64,000 bases of DNA from Apium graveolens (taxonomy: Eukaryota; Streptophyta; Magnoliopsida; Apiales; Apiaceae), in contig NW_027420823.1 in the NCBI RefSeq assembly GCF_009905375.1, positions 62,001-126,000 on the forward strand, given 5' to 3'. The notes under the pieces were generated by a model. It was given only the letters and a program-made list of their open reading frames with translations. It did no database searches and was not told the origin of the DNA. Positions 34,621-47,056 of this stretch are shown in pieces (within the stretch, counting starts at the first letter, position 1; the number at the start of each line of letters is the position of its first letter). Position numbers and translations under genes: made by a program.

Positions 34621-36383
34621 TAGTCTACAGATGCTCATTAGATAATTTTCAAGTGATTATTTATATATATTTAAAATATATATCTCCTACTATTTTCATC
34701 AAATCAATAGCCCTAACTATTAATTCGGAAAGAAAATCTTCAATATCCTTTCTGGTGAGCCAACATCCAAATTTCACAACATTTTAGTTCAGCTTTGGCT
34801 TTACTCCTAAAACATGATTCAATAAGATAGACAGTATTTGTTAATTATATCAACTATATAACTCTTTGAGAGTTCGATGGAATAACATTTGTTCATGTTT
34901 ATCTAATAAATCTCGCCAAACTCTATGCCTCTAAGTTCACAATCCTATTGTGGTATCTTAGTTAAGTCAAACATAATAGTCAGAAAGTATTAATATACTT
35001 CAATGCATCTCCCACTATAGATGGGAGTACTTCGCTCTTGCGAACCCACTCCTTAGCGATGTAGGGGTTAACGCGTTGGACATATTGGAAGGCATGTGAA
35101 CAACTTAATATGAGCTTTAGGGTTTTGTAAATATTAAAACGATGATGATCCCATCATAAAGAGATTATCAATTGTTCCTTGAATAATATAATTTAAATCA
35201 ATATATGTCAATGGTTTGATTTCCCATTAGAGAGGGAGTCACAACGGTCTCTCTTAAAACCCACAACTTTACAAGTTCAATGTACCCGGTTTTTGACAAA
35301 ATTGTCGCATATCAGAAATAAAGAAAATTCTTATTTTTATTCTGTATTTCTAAAATACAAGAATCTCATGTTCGTTTGTTAAATTTAAAAATCTTGAATC
35401 GTGACAAATTTTATCTTCTTTAGCAGGCATTGCATGGGTCAATTATCTAATGTATACATACATTGCTAATCTAATTAAGCATACATCATTCTAACTACTC
35501 TACAGATTCATTCATCACATGATATATGCAAAGTGCAATAAAATAAACATGGTAGGTTATGACCCCATCCTATGTGATCTTCATCAAGCTCATGATCAAG
35601 ATCATGGTCAATCTAAGGTGGTTAAGTAAATAAATACGACTATATATTACATCATATGTCTTCTTACTTTATTTGCTTCCTTGTATAGCTTTCTTGGATC
35701 ACATTCAATGGACTCCTTTTTCTAGTCTTCAAGTCTTCAGGTGCATTACATAAATAAAATATAAAAGACTAATCTAATGATCTTACAAGAAGAACTCGAG
35801 TTACATTCGAGATTTAATATTACATGAATCAAAATGACGTGCAAGTCGTATTTAAAAACTAAAACCACAATTAAAAAACATTAATCTAATGTCTAAAGAT
35901 CATAACCATCCACCATGCTTAAATAACATATATTAATATAATTTATTATATACTTATTATTATTAATCTAATTAATCATATCAAGTGGAACATATATGAA
36001 ACACTATTTTACAGAACAAACTCCACTGAAAATTTTGAAAAAAAAACATCATAATCAAAACAGAAACTTTCTGCATGATTCTTCATGTCTGTATCATTGT
36101 ATCATATACATACAGTATGTTCCAATCCCCTATTGTGTCCATACACAATTAATCATAATAAAAGTCATCTCAGATCATCAACACATGCATAATATCTTCA
36201 TATATATCATGGAAGATTATCAACACATGCATAATATCATAATATCTATCATGGAAGATTATCAACACATGCATAATATACAAATCGCAAACATATAGTC
36301 ATGACAGAATGTATACATGATATTATCATCAAAATCAGTAAAAACATAAACGAATTAAAACCTTTTGCAAGTAGCTATGAAAC
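34621..36383 (-). other. Untranslated leader of antisense Copia, copy A
   Basis: Non-coding, between gag and the primer site. It contains short perfect hairpins such as TTAATAT/ATATTAA (about 35110-35142) and CTCCCA/TGGGAG (about 35011-35029). A block at 35207-35272 is also found in the leaders of the other two Copia groups. The 42-bp minisatellite lies at its 5' end. Confidence 0.6.
36173..36284 (+). repeat. 42-bp minisatellite, about 2.7 copies
   Basis: Units start at 36173, 36215 and 36257, each GATYATCAACACATGCATAA onward. Copy B has one more unit. Confidence 0.9.
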
Positions 36384-36395
36384 CATTGTTGGGTT
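36384..36395 (-). other. Primer-binding site of antisense Copia, copy A
   Basis: Plus-strand GCTATGAAACCA; copy B has GCTATGATACCA (62657-62668), complement TGGTATCATAGC, one base from the standard initiator-Met site. Confidence 0.8.
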
Positions 36396-36396
36396 T

Positions 36397-37797
36397 TGGG
36401 ATATAAAAACACAACGGAACAATAAATAAAACCGTAAAAACAGATAAAAACTGAAACCCACCGCAGGATCCATGCGAAAAAATATTTAATTTGTGGATGA
36501 GATATTTACCTTAAAGTATTTTACGATTATGGTTGTCAAAAAGAGATCATTACTTTAACACAATACCACGTATCTCGCCTTAACGATCTACGCCATATAG
36601 GTATCCACACGAAATTCGGTACGGAGGAGGCGTGTACTAGCACCGGAAATTGAACTCGTTCTTCTTCTCTCTCTCCCTCTGCTACTAGGGTTTTGTTATA
36701 AAAACGTAGTTACCTAATTCATCCCTAAAAGAGATTATATATGAGAGAAAAAAAATGATTTATAACCCTAATCCAACAATATAGTCATATTAAATATTAA
36801 ATTCTAATTTATTGTCTAATTAAGTCTCACTTATTTATCCAATAACTAAATTTCTAATTTAATAATAATAAATTTGAATTTCATTTAATCTATTAATTAA
36901 TTCCAACTTAATTAAAATTAAATAATAAAAAAATCATATTTAATTCAAATTTGAGTTTAAATTAAATATTCCTCCAAACTTTCTTTTTGTGTCGACCCTA
37001 TAGGTTATTATTGTTGGCAAATTATTAAATATCTCATATTAAAATTATAAATAATGAGTGGCATCCAGAAATACATCATTGTTACGCAAGTAATAATAAT
37101 TAAATCTGTGATCGATTAAACCTTTCGTGAATAATGTACAATATAATATAATCTATCTAACGATATATTATAGATTAAACTCAAGGCATGTTATGTGTCA
37201 TCCTCTTCATGGTTTAATCGCGGGTTCGTTGATCAATGAGTAGACTATCATTCCAAATCAACATTTGAGCACGGCGCCACGCATTTCATAGTCTAGCTCG
37301 CACAAGAGGCCTATAATATTACTCCAAATAGGAAGGTTAAATCATTTCTAGATCATTCATATTTCTCATATGATTTTTTATACATCTAAAGTCCAATTTC
37401 ATCATTACCCGGTCAAAGGCAACTTTTAATGTAATATCAGAGTATATTAATCATCATATAGAAATATAATGATTTCAAGTGGATGGACTATTACATCATT
37501 ATCACTGTGAGAATTACTTATCAACACACATGTAAAATCTCACATTTGGTCTCTCCAGCACCATGTATATTTACATCTACCCCTGTTTTTGATTTTACTA
37601 TCACTATACCTATGATCAATAACATGAGATATAAAATTCATATCATATTAAAAGGACATTTATTAATCTAATATTTATATCGCAGTAAATTAAGATATAA
37701 TAAACTATGAAAGAAAATCGATAGAACATAAATATTAATAATCCAAATATCATAAATAAAATATAATAGGGTTACGTGTAGGGCACAAATACTAACA
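36397..37797 (-). mobile_element. 5' LTR of antisense Copia, copy A
   Basis: Runs from TGTTGGGTTTTGGG to ACTAACA (1401 bases). Compared with copy B it lacks a block beginning about 63905, so it has an internal deletion near 37,620-37,650. The end is confirmed by the 3' LTR fragment at 57582-57725, which ends in the same GGGCACAAA.GCTAACA. Confidence 0.85.
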
Positions 37798-38160
37798 ATA
37801 ACAACCTAAACAACATATCTAGAAGATTTTTATAAAACTTAATTAATCATCTTCAGAGTCTTCATTATTTTAACATTTCTTATATCTTTGTCCTAGCATG
37901 CATTCTTTTATGTCATAATCTTTGATCACAATTGTCCTTGGCAACGTTGTCTTTTTGCCTTCATTAGTGAATTTAAATTCATTTAGAGTAGCTTTTTGCA
38001 TACAACTCTTCATACGCTCTCCAAGTGTGCTTGTTCCTCCCTTGTTAATTAGAATAGCAAGTCTTTGTGAAAGAACTACCATGAAAAAAGAAGTATTTGA
38101 GAGGTCTCTTGGTCCCACCCTATACACTCTAAGAACCTAAAATTATTTGTTATCTCATGT
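37798..38160 (-). other. Unrecognised exon-like antisense open frame
   Basis: On the minus strand a possible acceptor AATAATTTTAG near 38138 precedes an open stretch ending at 37870 that encodes YRVGPRDLSNTSFF, SQRLAILINK and TLGERMKSCMQK, with a basic Cys-ended tail. Composition is less AT-biased than random frames nearby. I do not recognise the family; it could be a last exon or a gene fragment. Confidence 0.25.
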
Positions 38161-40244
38161 CATTGTCCAGTACGTACAATTTACATAACCTGAATATAAA
38201 TGGTTAGTATTAATGAATACCTAAGTTTATTTATAAACTTGAAAAATGATGGACAACAAACTAAGAAAATTAAGTTTTAGCCCTAATCTTACCCCAAAAA
38301 TTTAACCATAAATTATAATATTCAAGCTAGTTTCACCTTGAACATAGGTATAGGTGGTAAATTAATATATATAAGGGAGAAGATGGAAGAGGAAAGCGTT
38401 TATGTGATGTTCCTCAATCTTATTTTATTTTTCTAATTTTCTTAATTTTCTGAATTAGTAAATATTAAAAATTACAGTTACATATATTCTTCTAAATATA
38501 ATATTATCGTTCGTAATATTCTTTTCTTTAAAATTTTTGTAATTTATAAGAAAAATAATTAATAGAAGTCTTGACTAACAAGTTAAATATTTAATATTTA
38601 ATTGAGTAAAGTCTTGACTAACAAGTTTGGCAATGTAAAAAGCAAGTTAATAATCTTATATTATATACATAAATGCCAATCATTTGACTTCAAAAATAAT
38701 TTTCTATTACAATTTCAAACTTTATTTTTCATGTTATTGTAATTTTTCGGCTATTCATTTTGTTAAGCCTTTAAATTTGTGTTAATTGTTTGATTGTTTT
38801 TATGAGTTCAGAATGTATCATTTTGTTTAAGAAAGAATTATGGATGCTAGTAGACTTAGTGGTCCGTTTCATATTATTTGGTTAAAAGTATGTTACTCCA
38901 AGTTTATATTTAAGTATTTTTGATGTAGTCAAGAAATATAGTGGAGCACAATATATGCTACAAGGGTAATAATAAATTTTACATACATTAGCAAAAGACA
39001 AGTATAAGCCCATTATAGAAATCCGCCCATTATAGAAATCGACCAATTTTTTAAAAATCATCAATAAATCGCTAAGAAACCCGTCCAATATTTTACCGGG
39101 TTGCTAAATTATCGATAAATCATTCAATTTGTTAAAAATCGCACGATAAATCATATATCAATAATTAAACCAAATAGTTTTAATTTCCGAAATTAATAAT
39201 CATGAGTACAACAAAACAACCTATAATTTTTATATATTAATGTATTTTCGCATGTATTTATTATTGTAATTATAAAATATTTATTTTATTTTCAATGGAG
39301 CACGTATATAAGTAAATGCTATCATATTTAATAATATAATATTTATTAATTTCTTAAAAATATTTGTATAGTCCCGCCGTGAAGTGTGGCTTAATGTCTT
39401 GGTCCAGTGAAGCGTGGCTTAATGTCTTGATCCAATTATATAATGATTTCAATGTGTTCTATCTAATTTATAAATTTTTGTAACATATTTTAAAATATCA
39501 TGAATTTACCATAATCTTCTAGAAAACTTTATAAAAATTTCATTACAATCCAAAAATTTTATAAAGTTTATGAAATAAATTTGAATATCATCGACTTTAA
39601 AAATTTATAAAATATTACTTCCTTCGTCTGACTAGATTATTAACATTTGAAATGGATTATCGACATACATTTTAATACTTTTATCTAGTATAGTTTTATA
39701 ATTCTTTTTTCTGAATAAAAGTTTAATGTTTAAACTTTTATTGAAAAAAAAATTAAAAACAAGTTACAGAACTATAGTAAATAAGAACCTTTAAATACGT
39801 GCCAATTTTTTGTTTCAAACGTGAAGAACCCAGTGGAACGGATGGAGTAATTGATTGTCTCTCAAATGTGAATACAATAATATTTCAATAAAAATCAATA
39901 AATTTTTAACCAGATATGACAAATTTAATGAATGTTTTAAAAGTCTATCAAACAGTCACAAATTTGTAATATTCAAAAATATATGTTATAATCCTAATTA
40001 AATATACCTTCGTAAATATAACTAAAAATGCCCTTAATTTTTAAGGTTAATCGCCATATGCGCTACCTCTAGTGTTAAGAAGTTAATCAAATCCTAATTT
40101 ACTTTTGAATTTATATAATAAAAATCCTCCCGTTTACATTTGATATTTATGATCAACATCTTCATTCACCTGATCACTTATTTTTTCAGTGTGTAATTAG
40201 CTAATTAGTAATAATCAAATCTTCATTATGTACATAGGCACAAT
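38161..40244. other. AT-rich intergenic sequence
   Basis: No gene or element recognised. A short tandem repeat lies at 39379-39434, and a few repeated phrases occur (ATTATAGAAATC at about 39014 and 39032). Confidence 0.6.
39379..39434 (+). repeat. 28-bp tandem duplication
   Basis: GTGAAGYGTGGCTTAATGTC and following bases occur twice at a 28-base period (39379 and 39407). Confidence 0.85.
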
Positions 40245-40760
40245 AAGATAATAAAAACCATATATTTTGAATAATGTCATTGATCTTTGTGGTGCTTATT
40301 GTCCTAAAAAATAAATATTTTCCGCACAAATTAACAATATAATATATGTCTATGTCACGTGCTAAAAGATTACTTCCCTAAAAATAACTAGCAATTAACA
40401 ATCATGATACGGGCATGGTACGTGCCACCTAATTATGCAACTAGAGTTTGTATGTGCAACTCACGTGCTAGGAAATTAGCAACTAATAATCATGTCTACC
40501 GCAAGATAATAAAATCCAATTATTTTGAATAATGTCATTGATCTTTGCGGTGCTTATTATCCTAAAAAATAAATGTTTGCCGCACAAATTAACAATATAA
40601 TATATGTGCATGTCACGTGCTAAAAGATTACTTCACTAAATAACTAGCAATTAACAATCATGATACGGGTATGGTACGCGCCTCCTAATTATGCAACTAG
40701 AGTTTGTCCGTGCACCTGCTAGAAAATTAGCAACTAATAATCATGTTTATATCCCACGTG
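40245..40760 (+). promoter_or_regulatory. 258-bp tandem duplication carrying four CACGTG boxes, upstream of the AHL gene
   Basis: 40245-40502 is repeated at 40503-40746. CACGTG (G-box, the bZIP/bHLH core) occurs at 40356-40361, 40462-40467, 40614-40619 and 40755-40760, each followed by GCTAA or GCTAG. They lie 360-770 bases before the AHL ATG, so they may be part of its promoter. The regulatory role is inferred from motif and position only. Confidence 0.5.
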
Positions 40761-41041
40761 CTAAAAAACCTAGTAACTAATAGTCAAGCAACTAGCAGTA
40801 TGCCACTAGGTAAATATATACAAAATCAATATCTGAGTAGCAATTTAGTCAGTTGCTATATTTGTAACAGACATGTGACATACAAATCAAAGAAAATAAA
40901 AACTAGTCAAAATTTATTGGATTTTAGTTTTTAATTTAGTCATTAATTTACTGCAATATCTTATTAATATCTACATAAAATAATTTTGAAATTCATAATT
41001 ATTGCCTAATCGGTTTTAAATCAAAGCTGTATTTTAAATCA

Positions 41042-41049
41042 TATAAATA
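41042..41049 (+). promoter_or_regulatory. Possible TATA box of the AHL gene
   Basis: TATAAATA, 73 bases before the ATG at 41122, a usual plant core-promoter distance. Confidence 0.45.
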
Positions 41050-41121
41050 TAAGGCACTACCAACAAGTTGTGATATAGTAAATCAGTAATGATCTAGAGT
41101 TTTATGTTACATTTACAGATG

Positions 41122-41825
41122 GAAGGCAATAACAACCAAAGCAAAGACTCTTCCCAAATGGTTCAACAGTTACTCCCACCTCATGAACCGCACCACTCTA
41201 ATTTTGAAACCAATCCCCTGAACAACACCAATCCCCAGAACAACAACTCTACAGGGGGTGGCGGTTTTTTCCCAAAAAGTTGTCAACGAGGTCATCCTCG
41301 TGGCTCCAAAAACAAGGCTAAGACTCCTGTTGTCCGCAATTGTGAGAGCTCCAATGTTCTCGAGGCGCACGTTCTTGAAATTTCATCAGGCGCTGACATA
41401 ATGGAGACCCTTAACACATATGCAATACAGAGAGGCAGAGGTGTGTATATCTTTAATTGAAAAGGGATAGTTTGGAATGTTATCATCCACCAACATGCTT
41501 CTTCTTCCTTGTCTGGGGGCGTTATTACACTGCCAGGTACTTTTGAGATTATTTCGATTACTATGACAGTGCTTCCTCCCCCGGCTCCACCAGGATTCAG
41601 GAGCCTATCGATCTTTTTATCAGGAGGATAAGGGCAGGTTCTTGGGGGAAAAGTGGTAGGTCCGCTGATTGCCAAAGGTGCAGTTATTTTGATGGTGGCT
41701 ACTTTTGCTAATGCGGTATTTGAGCGTATACCATTGGAGAGGCACGGGGCAGCAGAGCGGGAAAATGCAGCAAATGGTGCTAATCAGGTGCAGGAGGTTC
41801 AGCCACTGATATCTCAGGCATTTAC
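41122..41825 (+). pseudogene. AHL: AT-hook motif nuclear-localized (AHL) gene, 5' part, broken
   Basis: AHL proteins bind AT-rich DNA through an AT-hook and assemble through a PPC/DUF296 domain. From ATG 41122 the frame shows a Gln/Asn-rich N-terminus, an AT-hook-like QRGHPRGSKNK (RGRP core altered to RGHP), and a PPC domain: ANVLEAHVLEI-type strand, GTFEIISI (family GRFEIL), LPPPAPPG, then [19 protein letters not shown]. Two in-frame stops occur, TGA 41458-41460 and TAA 41629-41631, with no frameshift. No intron interrupts the PPC domain, as in type-I AHLs. The frame is cut at 41825 by a Copia and resumes at 49528. Confidence 0.9.
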
Positions 41826-42919
41826 TATTGGGAACCACGGACTTGGGGTGTTACTACGTTTTATGATAAAGATTACGAAAAGAAGATTACCTTGTTAATG
41901 GTTGATTCCACGCTCTTCTATTGTATTCCCAAATTCCCTTGAGCGAAGTGTGGCCTCCGTCTTCTCAAGTTATCCTCTCTTCTTGCTCCTTGGTGGCTAC
42001 AATATGTTTTCACATAATTTCAAGCAAGAAGAGAATAAGAATATATATAGGCTACAATAGGGACCATGGATAATTAGGTTCGGCCTTCTAATTACATCTT
42101 GAGCCTAGCCCAATGTAATTAAATATTAATTCAATCCACTAAAGAATTAATATTTGCACTACCTTTCCTAATACCATAATTTAATTAATTCGGTTCCAAT
42201 ATTATTTGCTTATTAAATTCCCCATGTTTAAAATATCATATGTCCATTAATTAAATAAATTACTGATAATTTATTTAATTAATATCTTTTATCCTTGATC
42301 ATCCACTCAACCTTTATTTAATTATGCCAGAATAAATTCCACCTGCAGGGTTTCACATAATTAAATCTTTTGAGCTTTCAAGGGGACATCATTAACCCGA
42401 ATATTATCAGGACATGGATTCCTTCAATGAATAATATCCACCATGTATATAATTCCATCACCCAAAATATAATGATATAATTCAAAAGAATTATTTCATA
42501 TATAAATCAAAGCATGTAAATAATATACACGTGTCAATTACTATTTCCGGATTAAGAACCTAAGCATTAATAATAACATAGAATCTTAGTTCTCCTTCTT
42601 AATCAGTATTAAGGGAACAATTCTAAATTTGATCATGTTCAATATACACAAAGTATAATAGTATTATTTATTAGTCAATATAAACTAATCTAAATAATAC
42701 TACAGCCATACTAGTGGATTGTCCAACACCACCTGTGATGTGAACCTTATTATATTATATAACCGTATTTAACAATCTAATATTCTGTATCCCATTTGAT
42801 ACTAGATTGTTCATAATATATAATATTAGACAACATGTAAACATTCAAATGATTCTCAAATAAACTGGGCAGAAATAAATGTACATACTTCAAATAAATA
42901 TTTTCAGTATACACTAACA
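41826..42919 (-). repeat. Copia 3' LTR (left copy)
   Basis: 1094 bases, TATTGGGAACCACGG to ACACTAACA. The terminal TG is mutated to TA. Confidence 0.95.
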
Positions 42920-42930
42920 ATCTCCCACTT
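42920..42930 (-). other. Copia polypurine tract
   Basis: Minus strand AAGTGGGAGAT directly next to the 3' LTR, the same tract as in the nested sense Copia. Confidence 0.9.
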
Positions 42931-43001
42931 ATACTCAAAATATTCTATGTGTACATCAGTGTTTATTTAATCCAATATTACATAAAAATCTATGTGTCCA
43001 T

Positions 43002-46000
43002 TCATCTGACTCCTATCGCTTCCACATGCTTGTCAAAAAACTTGGTTGGCAAGCTCTTTGTGAAAGGATCTGCTCGGTTGTCTTCTGATGATATGTGAGC
43101 CACAACTATATCCCCTCACTTTACGATTACTCGTATGAGATGATACTTACATTCAATATGTTTAGCTGCTTTGTGGTCTCGCGGTTCCTTTGAATTTGCC
43201 ACAGCACCAGTGTTATCACAATACACCGTCAAGCTCCTAGGCAAATTAGGTACCACATCTAAGTCCAAAAGGAAGTTCCTGAACCATACAGCCTCCTTGG
43301 CAGCCTCAAAGGCCGCCACATACTCGACCTCCATGGTGGAGTCTGCAATGCATTTCTGCTTTATACTCCTCCATATAACGACTCCACCTCCCAAAGTAAA
43401 AACATATCCCGAGGTTGATTTCCTCTTATCCCTATCTGATTGGAAATCTGAATCAGTATATCCCAAGGAAAATAGATCTGAGGCCTTGTAAATTAACATA
43501 TACTTCTTAGTCCTTCTCAGGTACTTGAGTATAGTTTTTACTGCACTCCAATGTTCTTGACCTGGTTTCGACTGATATCTACTAACCATGCTTACAGCAA
43601 AGCAGATGTCAGGCCTCGTACATAACATATCATACATTAAGCTTCCACATGCTGAAGCATAAGGAACTGCTTTCATGCTCTCTATATCCTTAGGTGTCGA
43701 AGGACACTGCTTCTTAGATAGAGCAACTCCATGCTTAAAAGGTAAAAAACCTTTCTTGGAGTTCTGCATGTTAAAACGAGCTAATACTTCATCAATGTAG
43801 GGCTCTTGAGATAAAGCCAACATCCTTTTCTTGCGATCCCTTATAACTTTGATCCCAAGAATGTATGCCGCTTCACCTAAGTATTTCATGTCAAATAGTT
43901 TGAACAACCATGCCTTTACTGATGACAACATCTCAACATTGTTTCTAATGAGTAAAATATCATCTACATATAGTACTAGAAAAACCACCGCATTACCTTC
44001 ACTTCTCTTATACACGCACGATTCGCTTGGACTTTGATCAAATCCATATGACTGGACTGCCTGATCAAAACGAATATTCCAGTCTCTAGAAGCTTGTTTA
44101 AGTCCATAAATAGACCTCTTAAACTTACATACCAGATGCTCTTGGCCTTCCTTAATGAATCCTTTTGGTTGCTGCATATAGATGGTTTCTTCAAGACTTC
44201 CATTAAGAAAAGCTGTCTTGACATCGATTTGCCAAATCTCATAATCGAGATGAGCTGCTATAGATAAAAGAATACGGATTGACTTAAGCATGACTACCGG
44301 TGAAAAGGTTTCCTCATAATCGATACCTTCTTTCTGAGTATACCCTTTCGCAACAACTCTTGCTTTCCAGGCTTTCACCTTTTTATCTAATCCCCTCTTT
44401 TTCTTGTAGATCCACTTATATCCAATAGGTTTTATACCTTTGGGTGGTTCCACGAGCTCCTTGACCTGATTAGAATACATTGATTCTATCTCAGATTCCA
44501 TCACCTTTTGGCAAAGATCTGCATCTTTGTCTTGTACTGCCTCTTCGTATGTACGGGGATCATCATCATGTTCACCAGGGACCAAGTCTGAAGACTCTCC
44601 CAAAAATATGAATCTATCAGGCTGTTGAACAACCCTCCCACTACTACGAGGCACTGGTGTGGTATTAGTGACAGGTTGTACATTATGTTGTGGTTGTTCT
44701 ACTTGTACTACAGCTTTATGGGTATTATTTGTCCCTCCCACTAGTTCCTCTAAAACGACACTACTCATGGGTTTGTGATTCATTATATAGTTCTCCTCCA
44801 AGAATCTTGCATTGGTGCTAACAATGACATCCCGATTCTTCGGACTATAAAATAAATATCCTTTCATTCCCATAGGGTAGCCTACAAACAACTTTACTTC
44901 TGTACGAGATTCTAACTTAGTCGCGTTCTTGTTCAGCACATGTGCTGGACAACCCCATATTCGAATATGTCTTAGACTCGGTTTATCCCCGGTCCACAAT
45001 TCTAAGGGGGTTTTAGGAACCGACTTAGAAGGTACTATGTTCAGAAGATAAGCTGCTGTCTCTAAGGCATGTCCCCAAAATGACTTGGGTAAATCCGAAT
45101 AACTCATCATCGATCTAACACTCTCTAAAAGAGTCTGGTTCCTTCTCTCTGCTACACCGTTCTGCTGGGGTGTGCCTGGTGCAGTTAACTGGGATTCTAT
45201 CCCATTTTCTGATAAATATTCCCTAAATTCTCCAAGAAAGTATTCGCCACCACGATCTGATCGTAGTGACTTGATGCTTTTATTAAGTCGCTTCTCCGTT
45301 TTAGCTTTGTACTCTTTGAACTTATCAAAGCACTCAGACTTACGGTGCAACAAATAAACGTACCCATATCTAGAATAATCATCAATGAAAGTGACGAAAT
45401 ATTTATAACCACCTCTTGCTTGGATATTCATGGGTCCACATAAATCAGAGTGAACCAATTGTAACAGTTGTTTGGCTCTATTCCCTTTTGCCTTGAAAGG
45501 CCTATTAGTCATTTTACCTTCCAAGCAGGATTCACAAACTGGAAATGGCTCCACTGCCAATGAGCTTAAAGGCCCGTCTACTACTAGTCTTTGAATCCTC
45601 CTCAAGTTAATATGACCTAATATCAAGTGCCAAAGATATGTTTGGTTCAAACTAGAAGGTTCCTTTCTTTTAGTAGAGTTAGAAGATGTGTTGTTCAATT
45701 CCCTAAATTGCAGTTGCAGTGCAGGTTGACTAGTATTAATTATATACCAATTGTCTTGCAATGTACCAGAACATATAATTCGTTTATTCATCATATTAGA
45801 AACATTACGATCCAAACAAACATTATAACCATCCAAAGCAAGTTTAGAAACCGAAATTAAATTCATTCTAAAAGAAGGTACATAAAGACAATTGTTCAAA
45901 ACCAAAATCCTATCAGAACCAAAAGATAAATGAATAACTCCTACTGCAACTACTACTACTTTCGTAGCATCTCCCATGAACACATATATCTCACCATCTC

Positions 46001-46931
46001 TAAGCATTCTGGATAGTTGGAACCCCTGCATAGAATTACAAACATGATCAGTGGCTCATGTATCTACACACCAAGTGCTCGTAGATATAGCCGCTATAAA
46101 TGTTTCTGTAACTAGAGAAAGAGACATACCAGTATTGTTTGTCTTCTTAGAAAGAGGACAATCCTGTTTCCAGTGACCTGACTATTTGCATCTGAAGCAC
46201 TTTCCCTTAGACTTTTTGACACCACCCTGAACTCCCACTACCTTCACAGCTTTCTGTGTCTGAGCCTTTTTCTTCTTCTTAATACCTTTCGGCTTAGAGG
46301 AAGAACCTTTCTCAGCCACAATCACTTGAACACTCTGCCGAAATAATCCTCCAGCTGCTTGAAGTTCTGTCAGCAGTTCCGCGAGACTATACTGCCTCTT
46401 GTTCATGTTGTAATTCAAGCGGAACTACTCAAAACTCTTGGACAAGCTCATAAAGATAATGTCAATCTGGGTTTCCCCGTCAAGTTCAGCACCAAGGATC
46501 TCTATCTCATTCAGATGCGACATCATCTTGAGAACATGATCCCTTACAGGTGTGCCTTCAGCCATCTGAGTGTTCATTAAAGGCTTCATGGCTACTTGCC
46601 TAGCAGCCCTATTCTGATCTCCAAAAAGTTCCTTGAGATTAAAGAGCATATCTGAAGCAGTGGCCATAGACTGATGCTGATGCTGCAAAACACCCGACAT
46701 TACTGCCAGAATGTAACATCGCGACATCTCATCAGCCTTAATCCACCGTTTATAATACTCTTTCTCATCTTTAGGAGCATCAGCAGCGGGCTGTTCAGGC
46801 TTGGGTTCATAAGTGCAAAACTTGTACTCCTCAGCAGTCAACACAATGTCCAAATTTCGTTTCCATTCAATATAGTTAGCTCTGGTAAGTTTGTTATCCT
46901 TAAGTATGGTGAATAGTGGATTAAAGCTCAT
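43002..46931 (-). pseudogene. Copia gag-pol polyprotein, one frame with four in-frame stops
   Basis: Start ATG at 46931 (MSFNPLFTILKDNKL); an in-frame ATG 16 codons upstream (46979) is less likely. Order: UBN2-type gag, zinc knuckle CFRCK..SGHWKQDC (46208-46167), protease WCVDT (about 46076-46062), GAG-pre-integrase, integrase with its D, D and E residues (HSDLCGPM, FIDDYSRYGY, NGVAERRNQTLLE), RVT_2 RT with intact YVDDILLI (43959-43970), RNase H with YTDSDFQSDRD and ADSTMEVEY, and a tail to TGA at 43002-43004. Stops: 46423-46425, one each in the zinc knuckle (46182-46184) and protease active site (near 46062), and 43116-43118. No frameshifts were seen. Confidence 0.92.
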
Positions 46932-47056
46932 TTTATCCTGAGAATCATGCATAAAAACATCACATAAATAAGGGTGCATTAATTATTAAGAGCTATTGAT
47001 TCCTCTAACAATTATTTAAAATTAAATGCACTAACATCTAAACACCATAAGTTTCT

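Larger units (their letters stand above)
14497..37797 (+). repeat. Segmental duplication, copy A
   Basis: From TTTACTAGAAAATATG at 14497, copy A aligns with copy B (49868 onward) through the LINE, AT-rich spacer, Gypsy remnant and antisense Copia to about 37,620, after which the LTR sequences differ by a deletion. Shared lesions inside the elements show that they were already broken when copied. Copy A has a private 7.9-kb Copia insertion (25975-33915). Identity looks like the mid-90s per cent by eye. Confidence 0.9.

Noticed and set aside
35996..36298. 100-residue frame with repeated HMHNI motif
   Set aside because: It is the 42-bp minisatellite in an untranslated leader read in one frame; copy B does not keep the frame.
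39014..39160. Repeated ATTATAGAAATC and AAATCGC phrases, possible satellite
   Set aside because: Only two or three loose matches; no regular period.
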